A stretch of DNA of 48,944 nucleotides from CAJXVY01 sp031580995 (lineage in GTDB: Bacteria > Actinomycetota > Actinomycetes > Actinomycetales > Microbacteriaceae). Positions within the stretch are counted from its first letter, which is position 1. Every line of letters starts with the position of its first letter. The notes beneath the pieces are model-generated. The model was given only the letters and a program-made list of their open reading frames with translations, was not told the origin of the DNA and did not search any database. The position numbers were made by a program, and so were the translations under genes. Location: positions 1 through 48,944 of the forward strand of contig JAVLCC010000009.1 of the NCBI GenBank assembly GCA_031580995.1, in the 5' to 3' direction. Shown one piece after another: positions 7,552 through 15,919 of the stretch.

Positions 7552-8917
7552 GCAAAACATCCAAAAGTTCATCTAATTGCGCTTCGGTGATTTCGCCGGC
7601 GCTGACTAATCCAAGATCAATCACGGCTTCCCTGACGGTCATTCCTTGCTCAACAGAGTGCTTTGCTACCTTGGCAGCTTTTTCATAGCCAATAACCCTG
7701 TTCAAAGGGGTAACAATTGAAGGTGAGGATTCAGCTAGCGCGCGTGCCCTTTCAACATTTGCCTCGAGACCCTCAATGGTTTTATCGGCCAATACCCTGG
7801 AGGAATTTGATAGCAATCTGATGGATTCCAAAACTGCACTTCCCATAACTGGAATTGCAACGTTTAGTTCAAATGCTCCGCTGGCTCCCGCCCATGTGAC
7901 AGTCGAATCATTGCCAACCACTCGGGCACACACCATCAGCACAGCCTCTGGTATTACTGGGTTTACCTTTCCCGGCATGATTGATGACCCGGGTTGCAAA
8001 TCTGGAATTCTGATTTCAGCGAGACCGGTATTGGGCCCTGAACCCATCCAGCGAAGATCGTTATTAATTTTGGTGAGGCTAACAGCGATGGTCTTCATTT
8101 GACCGCTGACCTCAACTAGTGAATCTCTTGCTCCCTGAGCTTCGAAGTGATCTCTGGCCTCGGTTATGGGTAGCCCTGTTTCTTTGGCTATTTGACCAAT
8201 GACCAATTGCGGAAAGCCAGCCGGGGTATTAATCCCTGTTCCAGTAGCTGTTCCACCCTGGGGCAATTCACTCACTCTGGGGATAGATGATTCAATTCTT
8301 TCAATGCCGTAGCGAATCTGTGCGGCATAGCCTGAAAACTCCTGACCAAGGGTCACAGGAGTTGCATCCATCAAATGGGTTCTGCCGGATTTCACGGTGT
8401 CTTTCCAAAGTTTGGCTTTTTGTTCAAGTTTGGTTGCCAGGTGATCCAAAGCTGGCATCAAGTCTTTGATTAGCGATTCTGTGACGGCTATGTGCACAGA
8501 TGAGGGGAATACATCGTTTGAGCTCTGTGAGGCGTTCACATGGTCGTTTGGGTGAACATCTGAACCGAGGCTATTGCTTGCCAAGGTAGCTAAGACCTCA
8601 TTCATGTTCATATTCGATGATGTTCCGCTACCGGTTTGATAGGTGTCTACTGGGAAGTGATCCAAGTGATTTCCAGCGATGATTTCATCGGCTGCGGAGG
8701 CAATAGCATCACCGATGCCTTTTTCAATCACACCCAGTTCAACATTGGCCAATGCAGCGGCTTTTTTGATTCTTGCCAGTGCAATTATGTGTGAATCTTC
8801 TAATCCCGAATTGCTAATCGGGAAGTTCTCTACCGCTCTTTGCGTTTGAGCTCGATACAGGGCATCTTTCGGGACTTTGACCTCACCCATGGTGTCGTGT
8901 TCAATGCGGTATTCCAT
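7526..8917 (-). CDS. fumC: Class II fumarate hydratase
   Basis: Oxygen-stable fumarase interconverting fumarate and malate in the TCA cycle. The 463-residue length is typical. Family motifs seen are TGSGTSSNMNMNEV, VNASQSSNDVFPSS and the mobile catalytic loop GSSIMPGKVNP, which carries the catalytic serine. An argininosuccinate lyase or aspartase is less likely given the whole motif set. The ATG has a clear GGAGG ribosome binding site. It follows the DUF4245 gene by 11 bp in what looks like an xseA-xseB-DUF4245-fumC operon, a gene order I recall from actinobacteria. Confidence 0.95.
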   Translation of the reverse strand: MEYRIEHDTMGEVKVPKDALYRAQTQRAVENFPISNSGLEDSHIIALARIKKAAALANVELGVIEKGIGDAIASAADEIIAGNHLDHFPVDTYQTGSGTSSNMNMNEVLATLASNSLGSDVHPNDHVNASQSSNDVFPSSVHIAVTESLIKDLMPALDHLATKLEQKAKLWKDTVKSGRTHLMDATPVTLGQEFSGYAAQIRYGIERIESSIPRVSELPQGGTATGTGINTPAGFPQLVIGQIAKETGLPITEARDHFEAQGARDSLVEVSGQMKTIAVSLTKINNDLRWMGSGPNTGLAEIRIPDLQPGSSIMPGKVNPVIPEAVLMVCARVVGNDSTVTWAGASGAFELNVAIPVMGSAVLESIRLLSNSSRVLADKTIEGLEANVERARALAESSPSIVTPLNRVIGYEKAAKVAKHSVEQGMTVREAVIDLGLVSAGEITEAQLDELLDVLPMTRPPQG

Positions 8918-8928
8918 CTATCCTCCAG

Positions 8929-9477
8929 CTAATCGATTTCCACCTGAGCTGCAATCGAGCCAATCGCTTCCTCGGTGGCTGTTCCATAAATCAATATAGC
9001 GTTTTGCTCGTATTCGTATACGAGTGCATAGTGTTTTGTTTCCTTTGGTTGTGATGGGGTGAGATCCTCCCAGACTTGCCAGGTTTTATCGTTTACTTCA
9101 ATTTCTCCACTTTGCCAATTGCCTTGTAATTCAAGTGCCAGCCAAGTTGGGTTTACACCAAAACCCTGCTTCACTCCAATGAATTGATTGGTGGATGTGA
9201 CAAGGCCAATAAACCAAGAATCAACTCCTCCGGTGGCCTCTAATCTTGCTGAATTGGACCACCAGTCATCTTCAATTTCTGGAACGAAGAGTGTTTGCCC
9301 GATAGCAGCCTGAGCGTTTTCAGCTTCTAAAACATAATCAACCTCTTGAATTTGCATCGAATCATCTCTTGGAACAATCATGATGATCAATGTCGTTGCC
9401 AATACAGTGACAATCAGCGATAGGGCGAGGTTGTTGACAGTCTGTTTTGCCCTGCGCTTCGCCGCAGCATCACTCAC
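8929..9477 (-). CDS. DUF4245 family membrane-anchored protein
   Basis: Actinobacterial protein of unknown function, about 182 residues from the chosen GTG. A cytoplasmic tail (AAAKRRAKQTVNN) is followed by one membrane helix (about 17-36) and an extracytoplasmic domain with a tryptophan-rich core (WWSNSARLEAT, WFIGLVTSTNQFIG, LALELQGNW). GTG 9477 overlaps xseB by 8 bp; the longer reading frame from 9519 would overlap xseB by 50 bp and is less likely. DUF4245 genes commonly sit between xseB and fumC in actinobacteria, supporting the assignment by context. Confidence 0.78.
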   Translation of the reverse strand: MSDAAAKRRAKQTVNNLALSLIVTVLATTLIIMIVPRDDSMQIQEVDYVLEAENAQAAIGQTLFVPEIEDDWWSNSARLEATGGVDSWFIGLVTSTNQFIGVKQGFGVNPTWLALELQGNWQSGEIEVNDKTWQVWEDLTPSQPKETKHYALVYEYEQNAILIYGTATEEAIGSIAAQVEID

Positions 9478-9685
9478 CGGTCTCCTCCAGGGCTTTATCA
9501 AGTTTCTTGCGAGCACCACTAAGCCAAGATTCGCAGTGTTTGGCCAGTTGCTCGCCGCGTTCCCAAAGCTTCATTGAGTCCTCCAGGCTAACGTTTTGTT
9601 GCTCCAGCTCAGCGACGACTTTTTGAAGCTCGTCCCTTGCCTGCTCAAAACTCATTTCCGCTATATCGGTATTTGCATCACTCAT
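9470..9685 (-). CDS. xseB: Exodeoxyribonuclease VII small subunit
   Basis: A 71-residue helical protein that assembles with XseA to degrade single-stranded DNA. The conserved pattern SFEQARDELQKVVAELEQQNVSLEDSMKLWERGEQL is family-typical and predicts a helical hairpin. The start overlaps the xseA stop by 8 bp, implying translational coupling and balanced subunit synthesis. Confidence 0.95.
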   Translation of the reverse strand: MSDANTDIAEMSFEQARDELQKVVAELEQQNVSLEDSMKLWERGEQLAKHCESWLSGARKKLDKALEETGE

Positions 9686-10925
9686 CTATTTCCTTAACCC
9701 CTTCTGCAGTGGCAGTTATTTCTATTCGGTGACTTCTAATTTTTAGTTTCTGTCCGGTGTTGGTCTTTTCACCAATTGGTTTTCCGTTTTCATCTCTCAC
9801 GAGTGAATAACCGCGTTTCAGTGTTAGTTGCGGAGAGAGTGATTTTGCTTGGGAGTGCAAAGTTGTTATCTCAGCCTCCGCTTTGTCCAACCTGACTTTT
9901 ATGCGCTCTCTCATAAGGGCAACTCGCTCACGAATGCTCTCCGCTGCAAGGTCAATAAATCCATAGGGGTTTGCAATTATTGGTCTTGAGCGAAGTGAGT
10001 CAATTAGTGCCTGTTCGCTGTCAATTTTCACCTGCAGGCGATACCTGACTCTTGCTAGTAAGTCTTTGAGTTTTTGCCTCTCCTCATTGATGTCAGGAAT
10101 CACTCGCTTGGCGGCATCGGTTGGGGTTGAAGCTCGAAGGTCAGAGACATCGTCCAAAACTGGGCGATCATTCTCGTGTCCAATTGCACTAACTATTGGA
10201 GTTTTGGCCATGGCTGCTGTTCTGACTAGTTTTTCATCACTAAAAATCAACAGATCCTGAAATGATCCACCTCCGCGGGCAATGATTATGACCTCTACTT
10301 CGGGATCTGCATCCAATTGCTCAATGGCAAAAATGATGTCTGGGATTGCCCGCTCTCCTTGAACAAGGGTGTTCATTACCTCAAACTGCACCTCAGGCCA
10401 ACGAAGTCTGCTGTTTTCTAAAACGTCTTTTTCCGCATCACTGCCGCGACCTGTTATCAGACCAACCTTGCCTGGCAAAAACGGAAGAGGTTTTTTGTTT
10501 TCGGCTAACGTCAGGCCCTCTGCAGTTAGCGCTTTTCTGAGCTTTTCAAGTCGTTCAAGAATTTCACCCAGACCAACTTTTTTTAGCTCATAAACCTGCA
10601 TGCTGATGCGACCGTTTTTGGCCCAAAACTGTGGCTTGATAAGCCCAACGACTCGATCTCCCTGTTCCAAGGAGGAATCAATCAAATCTGTTGAACCCTT
10701 CCAGGCGTGAATTGATATCGAGTTTTCTGTTTGTAAATCCCGCAGTTCTGCAAAAAGGTTTCCACCGCGGTTGTTTATTTGCGAAATTTCGCCCTCAACC
10801 CAAACTCGACCAAGCTTTTCAATCCAGTCTTTTAGCGATTTAGATAAAGCAGAAACCGGCCATGGGGAATGCTCACTGGAAACCTTTGATTGACTCTCAT
10901 TGGAATCATTTATGGTTTCGTTCAT
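9678..10925 (-). CDS. xseA: Exodeoxyribonuclease VII large subunit
   Basis: Catalytic subunit of exonuclease VII, about 415 residues. An N-terminal OB-fold (about 20-120, VWVEGEISQINNRGGNLFAEL) precedes the catalytic domain with GLITGRGSDAEKDVLEN, IIIARGGGSFQDLLIFSDE and SAIGHENDRPVLDDVSDLRA. A coiled-coil stretch and the short C-terminal segment KRGYSLVRDENGKPI follow. ATG 10925 has a GAGGAAA ribosome binding site; a start 12 bp upstream is in frame but less favoured. Divergent from ispH with 25 bp between starts, an arrangement common in actinobacteria. Confidence 0.94.
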   Translation of the reverse strand: MNETINDSNESQSKVSSEHSPWPVSALSKSLKDWIEKLGRVWVEGEISQINNRGGNLFAELRDLQTENSISIHAWKGSTDLIDSSLEQGDRVVGLIKPQFWAKNGRISMQVYELKKVGLGEILERLEKLRKALTAEGLTLAENKKPLPFLPGKVGLITGRGSDAEKDVLENSRLRWPEVQFEVMNTLVQGERAIPDIIFAIEQLDADPEVEVIIIARGGGSFQDLLIFSDEKLVRTAAMAKTPIVSAIGHENDRPVLDDVSDLRASTPTDAAKRVIPDINEERQKLKDLLARVRYRLQVKIDSEQALIDSLRSRPIIANPYGFIDLAAESIRERVALMRERIKVRLDKAEAEITTLHSQAKSLSPQLTLKRGYSLVRDENGKPIGEKTNTGQKLKIRSHRIEITATAEGVKEIDE

Positions 10926-10938
10926 ATTTCCTCGCAAT

Positions 10939-10944
10939 TAGGAT
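10939..10944 (+). promoter_or_regulatory. Probable -10 element (TAGGAT) of ispH
   Basis: TAGGAT plus 6 nt precedes the GTG at 10951, again the leaderless arrangement. It lies in the 25-bp spacer shared with divergent xseA. Confidence 0.5.
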
Positions 10945-10950
10945 TGAAGG

Positions 10951-11970
10951 GTGAGCTCAATTAACATAACTCAGACTACCGACAACCGTCCAAAGAAAGT
11001 TCTGCTAGCAGCACCTAGAGGTTATTGCGCAGGCGTTGACAGGGCGGTGATTGCTGTTGAGAAGGCCCTCGATCACTACGGCGCACCTGTTTATGTTCGT
11101 AAACAAATAGTCCACAACCAATACGTGGTTGAATCCCTAGAGCGTCGCGGAGCAGTCTTTGTTGAAGAGGTTGATGAAATCCCTGAGGGCTCAGTGACCA
11201 TCTTCTCAGCTCACGGAGTCTCACCAGCGGTTGTGGATGCAGCCCAAGATCGCCAGCTGCACACAATTGATGCCACATGCCCGCTGGTGACGAAGGTTCA
11301 CAAAGAGGTTCAGAGATTTGACCGAGAAGGCTATGACATTTTGCTAATCGGCCACGAAGGCCACGAAGAGGTCGAGGGAACAGCCGGAGAAGCGCCCAAT
11401 ACAGTGCAGCTAATCGATGGCGATGAAGACATCGAAAACTTGCAGGTGAGAGATCCAGAGAAAGTTATTTGGCTCAGCCAAACAACTTTGAGTGTCGATG
11501 AAACCATGGATACGGTGAATAAACTTCGGAAAAAACTTCCAACCCTACAAAACCCACCAAGTGATGACATTTGCTATGCAACACAGAACCGTCAGGTGGC
11601 AATCAAGAAAATTGGTGCCGAGAGTGATCTGGTGATTGTTGTTGGAAGTGATAATTCTTCAAACACGGTGCGCTTGGTTGAGGTCGCCCTGGACGCAGGT
11701 GCGAAAGCTGCATACAGGGTTGAAGACGAGCGCGATGTGAAAGATGAGTGGTTTGAGGGTGTTGCAACGGTGGGTGTCTCCAGTGGTGCAAGTGTTCCAG
11801 AGATTTTGGTGAACCGCGTGTTGGAAGATTTGTCAAACAGAGGGTTCAACAACGTTGAAACTGTCACCACAGCAGAAGAAGATATTCAATTCTCGCTTCC
11901 CAAAGAACTCAGAAAAGATCTGAAGGCTTCAATTGAGAAGCGAGTAGCTGAGCAGAAAGCTAGCTCTTAG
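10951..11970 (+). CDS. ispH: 4-hydroxy-3-methylbut-2-enyl diphosphate reductase
   Basis: Last enzyme of the non-mevalonate isoprenoid pathway, reducing HMBPP to IPP and DMAPP with an Fe-S cluster. The three cluster cysteines are visible: Cys26 (RGYCAGV), Cys110 (IDATCPLV) and Cys208 (DDICYATQNR). The substrate-contacting segments SAHGVSP, GHEGHEEVEGT and the GSDNSSNTVRLVEVA region follow the family. Length (339) is normal. It shares a divergent spacer with xseA and meets fba convergently with a 4-bp overlap. Confidence 0.96.
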   Translation: MSSINITQTTDNRPKKVLLAAPRGYCAGVDRAVIAVEKALDHYGAPVYVRKQIVHNQYVVESLERRGAVFVEEVDEIPEGSVTIFSAHGVSPAVVDAAQDRQLHTIDATCPLVTKVHKEVQRFDREGYDILLIGHEGHEEVEGTAGEAPNTVQLIDGDEDIENLQVRDPEKVIWLSQTTLSVDETMDTVNKLRKKLPTLQNPPSDDICYATQNRQVAIKKIGAESDLVIVVGSDNSSNTVRLVEVALDAGAKAAYRVEDERDVKDEWFEGVATVGVSSGASVPEILVNRVLEDLSNRGFNNVETVTTAEEDIQFSLPKELRKDLKASIEKRVAEQKASS

Positions 11971-12983
11971 GCCTTTCCAGCACTTCCCAGCTGCTTGCAT
12001 GCCTCAATGACTCGATCCGCCATTGATGTCTCAGCCAGTTTTCCCCATGCACGTGGGTCATAGGTCTTTTTGTTTCCAACTTCGCCATCGATTTTCAAAA
12101 CACCGTCATAGTTTTTCAACATGTGATCAGCGACTGGCCTGGTGAAGGCGTATTGGGTGTCGGTGTCGATGTTCATTTTGATAACACCAAAGCTCACCGC
12201 ATCGGAAATTTCTTTCTCGGTGGAACCACTTCCTCCGTGGAATACCAAATCAAAGGGTAGATTTTTTCCGTATTTCTCTCCAATTGCGCTCTGAATTTCG
12301 TTTAGTAGCTCTGGTTTTAAAACTACATTTCCAGGCTTATATACTCCGTGCACGTTTCCAAATGTCAAAGCGGTCATGTATCGACCGTTTTCTCCCAAAC
12401 CTAAAGCCTCAACGGTTTTGATTCCGTCTTCTATCGTTGTGTAGAGATGTTCACCGCTTGCGCCAACTACGCCATCTTCTTCGCCACCAACTGCGCCAAC
12501 TTCGATTTCCAGAATCGAGCCAACGTTTTTAGACCTTGCTAATAGCTCCTTGGCGATTTCCAAATTCTCATCTAAATCAATCGCAGAACCATCCCACATG
12601 TGGCTATTGAAAATAGGCTCACCAGTTTTCTTGACCTGCTCCTCGCTGAGAGCCAAAAGGGGCCTAACAAAACCATCTAGTTGGTCTTTAGCGCAATGGT
12701 CGGTGTGGATGGCGACATTTATGCCATAGCTTTTGGCTGTCTCTTTCGCAAACGCTGCAAAAGCAACCGCTCCCTGGACACGGTTTTTCTTATTTGCCCC
12801 ACTCCAATAATCAGCACCACCAGTGGAGACCTGAATGATGCCATTTGAACCTGCGCGCTCAAATCCTTCTAAAGCGGCATTGAGAGACTGCGAGCTGGAC
12901 ACATTGATTGCAGGGTAGGCAAATCCGGCTGACTTTGCATCATCTAGCATTTGCAGGTACTGCTCTTGGTTTACTACTGGCAT
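11967..12983 (-). CDS. fba: Class II fructose-bisphosphate aldolase
   Basis: Zinc-dependent aldolase cleaving fructose-1,6-bisphosphate or acting in reverse in gluconeogenesis. The 338-residue protein carries the zinc site motif IHTDHCAKDQLDGF, the second metal segment ALTFGNVHGVYKPGN and the phosphate-binding VFHGGSGS. The ATG has an AGGAG ribosome binding site. It follows the PfkB-type kinase by 9 bp, so the pair supplies consecutive steps from a fructose or tagatose phosphate to triose phosphates. Length and the C-terminal part fit the longer class IIa aldolases. Confidence 0.95.
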   Translation of the reverse strand: MPVVNQEQYLQMLDDAKSAGFAYPAINVSSSQSLNAALEGFERAGSNGIIQVSTGGADYWSGANKKNRVQGAVAFAAFAKETAKSYGINVAIHTDHCAKDQLDGFVRPLLALSEEQVKKTGEPIFNSHMWDGSAIDLDENLEIAKELLARSKNVGSILEIEVGAVGGEEDGVVGASGEHLYTTIEDGIKTVEALGLGENGRYMTALTFGNVHGVYKPGNVVLKPELLNEIQSAIGEKYGKNLPFDLVFHGGSGSTEKEISDAVSFGVIKMNIDTDTQYAFTRPVADHMLKNYDGVLKIDGEVGNKKTYDPRAWGKLAETSMADRVIEACKQLGSAGKA

Positions 12984-12992
12984 CTTTATCTC

Positions 12993-14015
12993 CTAGCCTT
13001 GAAACTCTGCTGGCTCTCGAAGAGAGGCAGATAGATCTGGTTTTTCCATGACAACTCCGATTGGAAGATTATCAATTGATTTCAATCCACTGGTGGGTTG
13101 CTGAACTTTAGCCCCACCCCAGCGGACTGCTTGCTTAACACCTTTGGCAATATCAAACCCAACACCGAACATTTCTTTATCTTCGGTTTTATTTTCTGTG
13201 ACTGCCGATAAAAAGCCAGCCACTGTTGAGTCTCCCGCACCTACGGTGTTTATAACTCGCACAGGGGGAGTGAATGCATGCACCGCATCGGTTTTGGTGA
13301 CCGCCAACATTCCATCAACTCCCAGGGATGCCAAAACGCATTCGACTCCCCAGCTGTTGAGCTCTCTGGCAGCTTCAACCACGTCATTCAAAGTGTTTAA
13401 AGTTTTCCCGACACAACTTGCCAACTCTTCGCCGTTGGGCTTCATAATGGTCGCGACACCCTTGCGGGCCCAATAGCTCAGTGGGTCTCCACTGGTATCT
13501 AAAACAACCTTTACACCCATCGACTTTGCCTGATCGAAAAGAGGTATTAGGTCAACAACCTGATCGGTTTCGATGATTTTTGGATGAGCGCCAGCTACCA
13601 CTAACCACTCAGCTTCGTTTTCTTTCAGAAGTTTCAGCGTGAGGCTCACTACCTCATTCCAGTCTGATTGCTTCAGAGGTCTGGGGTGCTCGTTTACTTT
13701 CGTTGTGGGACCGTTGTCCTCAATCACTGTGGTGGAAACTCTGAGAGTCCCATCAACCCACAGTGGAACCAGAAAGCTAGTTGATCCTGTTCTTTCTAAA
13801 ACCGCTGGATCTGCATTACCGATTGGCACCACTCCCGGGGCGCTGATGTTGGCAAGCTGCAGAGCTCTTGAAACATTGATGCCTTTGCCCGCTAGCTCCT
13901 CGTTTACATCATGCGCCCTGTTTACTCCACCTTCAACCAGTCTTTTTACAAAGTAGGTTCGATCCAGAGTGGGGGATGGGGTCAAGGTGACAATCGGGGA
14001 TTTTTCGCCGGACAA
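12993..14015 (-). CDS. PfkB family sugar-phosphate kinase (1-phosphofructokinase-like)
   Basis: PfkB/ribokinase-fold kinase of 340 residues. The N-terminal TLTPSPTLDRTYFV and GKGINVSRAL segments fit the LacC/FruK branch, and the C-terminal NTVGAGDSTVAGF holds the catalytic aspartate and anion hole. Likely substrates are fructose-1-phosphate, tagatose-6-phosphate or fructose-6-phosphate; placement directly ahead of fba supports a phosphofructokinase role, but the exact sugar cannot be read from the sequence. The start is TTG with a good AAGGAG site. No PTS gene is nearby, arguing against a dedicated fructose-PTS operon. Confidence 0.85.
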   Translation of the reverse strand: MSGEKSPIVTLTPSPTLDRTYFVKRLVEGGVNRAHDVNEELAGKGINVSRALQLANISAPGVVPIGNADPAVLERTGSTSFLVPLWVDGTLRVSTTVIEDNGPTTKVNEHPRPLKQSDWNEVVSLTLKLLKENEAEWLVVAGAHPKIIETDQVVDLIPLFDQAKSMGVKVVLDTSGDPLSYWARKGVATIMKPNGEELASCVGKTLNTLNDVVEAARELNSWGVECVLASLGVDGMLAVTKTDAVHAFTPPVRVINTVGAGDSTVAGFLSAVTENKTEDKEMFGVGFDIAKGVKQAVRWGGAKVQQPTSGLKSIDNLPIGVVMEKPDLSASLREPAEFQG

Positions 14016-14087
14016 ATGGACTCCTTATTTTTCCGGATAAGAGTGAACTTCAGCGGAAACTTCTTCGTCGCTCGGCCTTAGCTCCAA

Positions 14088-14093
14088 AGTATA
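14088..14093 (-). promoter_or_regulatory. Possible -10 element (TATACT) for the PfkB kinase-fba operon
   Basis: Minus-strand TATACT lies about 70 bp upstream of the TTG start in the 93-bp gap after rmuC. No strong -35 is seen. This gene has a true leader and ribosome binding site, unlike the leaderless set. Confidence 0.4.
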
Positions 14094-14108
14094 TACATAC
14101 TCTGTGTT

Positions 14109-15296
14109 CTAGTCCTCTTCTGAGGTGAGTTCTGGCTTTGTGAAATTAGAGGTTGCCTCTTCGATTTCTTCTAAAACCGGTATTTCCCGACCTCCACTTA
14201 GAGAGTCCCTACTGTGCTCGTTGACCTGCCTGGTGGCGGTTAGCATATTTCTCTCCAACGAAGAGGCAAAAGCGTTGTAGGCAGTTACCGAGCTATTTAG
14301 CTCTTTTCCAAGCTTCTCGGCATGCTCCGCGACAACCCTGATTGTTTTATAAAGCTTCGACCCAAGATCCAATACCTCTTGGATGGTTTCCTCGGCGGCC
14401 TGCTGCCTCCAAGCGTAGGAAATTGTTTTGATAGCAGAATAAAAACTCACAGGGGACACAACCGCCACTCGCTTTTCAAAAGCTTCTTCCAATAGCCCGG
14501 GGTCTATTTCCAAAGTTGCAGAGAGCAAAGACTCACTGGGCATAAACATGATTGTGAATTCGGGAGACTCGGGCAAACCCGAGTAATAGTCTTTTTTACT
14601 GATTTCATCGATTCGGGCCTTGACATCTTTGGCGCTTTGTTTCAAAAAGCCATCTCTTCTGGAAATCTCTGCCTCGTCCGCCAGTTCGTTGATTTCGAAA
14701 GCTCTTTGATAATTACTAAAGGGAACTTTTGAATCCACAGCCACATATTTCCCATCTGGCATGTGAATCACAACATCAGGCTTAATTGTTTTTCCATCAC
14801 TGTTTTCAGCACTGAACTGCTCGTGGAAATCGACATGCTTGACCATTCCGGTTTGCTCTAGAAGTCTTCTTAGCGTTAGCTCTCCCCATTGACCTCGAAC
14901 CTGGTTATTGCTCATAGCTCCAGCCAACACTCTGGTGGTGTTTTGAAGCTCCTGCTGAGCTGTGTGCGAGGTTCTGAGCTGTTCTTTGATAGTGGTGAAC
15001 TGCTCTGTTCGCTCTCGCTCTAATTCGCTTACAACTTTTTGCATGTGATCTAGACGGTCTTTGACTGGAGCCAGTTCTTGCAAGACCTTGTTTTGTTCTT
15101 GCTCGCGTCTTCTGGTTTCCTCCTGTTGGCTTTGCATTGAAGTAATTTGCTCACGAAGCGATGCTTCGTTTGCCTTAGCGGTAGCCAAATCAATTTCTAA
15201 ACTGCCAGCATCTTTTTTTCTGAAAACAAAAAATCCAGCAATTAGCCCTAGAGCTAATCCAAGGGCTAAGCCGATAAGCACTGATAAAACGTCCAT
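14109..15296 (-). CDS. rmuC: DNA recombination protein RmuC
   Basis: RmuC-family protein, 395 residues, named for limiting recombination at inverted repeats in E. coli. An N-terminal membrane helix (about 4-24) is followed by a long coiled coil (about 36-115) and the restriction-endonuclease-like core: NNQVRGQWGELTLRRLLEQTGM, then DGKTIKPDVVIHMPDGKYVAVDSKVPF with the PD-(D/E)xK-like acidic residues, then FTIMFMPSESLLSATL. Bacterial RmuC has also been linked to defence and genome maintenance. It lies 35 bp after the exonuclease gene on the same strand. Confidence 0.93.
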   Translation of the reverse strand: MDVLSVLIGLALGLALGLIAGFFVFRKKDAGSLEIDLATAKANEASLREQITSMQSQQEETRRREQEQNKVLQELAPVKDRLDHMQKVVSELERERTEQFTTIKEQLRTSHTAQQELQNTTRVLAGAMSNNQVRGQWGELTLRRLLEQTGMVKHVDFHEQFSAENSDGKTIKPDVVIHMPDGKYVAVDSKVPFSNYQRAFEINELADEAEISRRDGFLKQSAKDVKARIDEISKKDYYSGLPESPEFTIMFMPSESLLSATLEIDPGLLEEAFEKRVAVVSPVSFYSAIKTISYAWRQQAAEETIQEVLDLGSKLYKTIRVVAEHAEKLGKELNSSVTAYNAFASSLERNMLTATRQVNEHSRDSLSGGREIPVLEEIEEATSNFTKPELTSEED

Positions 15297-15331
15297 ACCC
15301 CAACTATCTCAGTCGCTAGAGACATTTAGGT

Positions 15332-15907
15332 TTAGAACACAGTTTTTAGCCGCTCCGAGGTTTTTTGCATTAGTTCATCCAGGGATTCAACCTCGTGACG
15401 ATTGGCCATGTGCAAAACAATCCTGGCGCAAGCGTCACTGTCGGCAAGCGCATCGTGATGGTTAAATTCTTCATGCCCCGCGGCATATGCAACTGAATTC
15501 AATCGATAAGAATCAAGGTTGTATGTTTTTCTCGACATCCTCAGTGAGCACCCATAGCCATAATTTGGTAAATCAAAATTGATTGCCTCAGCGCTTGCTC
15601 TGAGCACCCCAATGTCAAAACCTGCGTTATGAGCAATCAAGGTATCCCTCTCGGCAAATAGCAGAAGCTCAATGATGGCCTCATCCCAGGATGGAGCATC
15701 CAAAACCATCTCTGGTGTGATCCCGTGGACGTTTATGTTCCCGGGGTGAAAATAATCATTGGGAATGGGAGGTTTGAAAAGCATTGAGAGCGAATCGACT
15801 ATTTCGCCTTCTCGTACTTTCACCATTCCAACCGCACAGGGAGAAGCTGGCGAGCGATTAGCTGTCTCAAAATCTATGGCGGTGAAGTTCATTGGCATAT
15901 CTTCCAT
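15332..15907 (-). CDS. DEDD-family 3'-5' exonuclease (DNA polymerase III epsilon-like)
   Basis: Stand-alone exonuclease of 191 residues with the DEDDh motifs in order: AIDFETAN (Exo I, Asp and Glu), HNAGFDIGVL (Exo II) and HHDALADSDACARI (Exo III, His and Asp). The PNDYFHPGNINVHGITPEMV segment is typical of the DnaQ-like family. It could proofread or process DNA or RNA ends; the sequence does not decide. The ATG has a GAGGAG ribosome binding site. Its start is only 12 bp from the divergent ychF start, so the two promoters overlap the other gene's 5' coding end. Confidence 0.88.
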   Translation of the reverse strand: MEDMPMNFTAIDFETANRSPASPCAVGMVKVREGEIVDSLSMLFKPPIPNDYFHPGNINVHGITPEMVLDAPSWDEAIIELLLFAERDTLIAHNAGFDIGVLRASAEAINFDLPNYGYGCSLRMSRKTYNLDSYRLNSVAYAAGHEEFNHHDALADSDACARIVLHMANRHEVESLDELMQKTSERLKTVF

Positions 15908-15913
15908 TAAACT
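15908..15913 (+). promoter_or_regulatory. Probable -10 element (TAAACT) of ychF
   Basis: TAAACT plus 6 nt precedes GTG 15920. The hexamer abuts the start codon of the divergent exonuclease and overlaps that gene's ribosome binding site on the other strand. Confidence 0.5.
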
Positions 15914-15919
15914 CCTCGA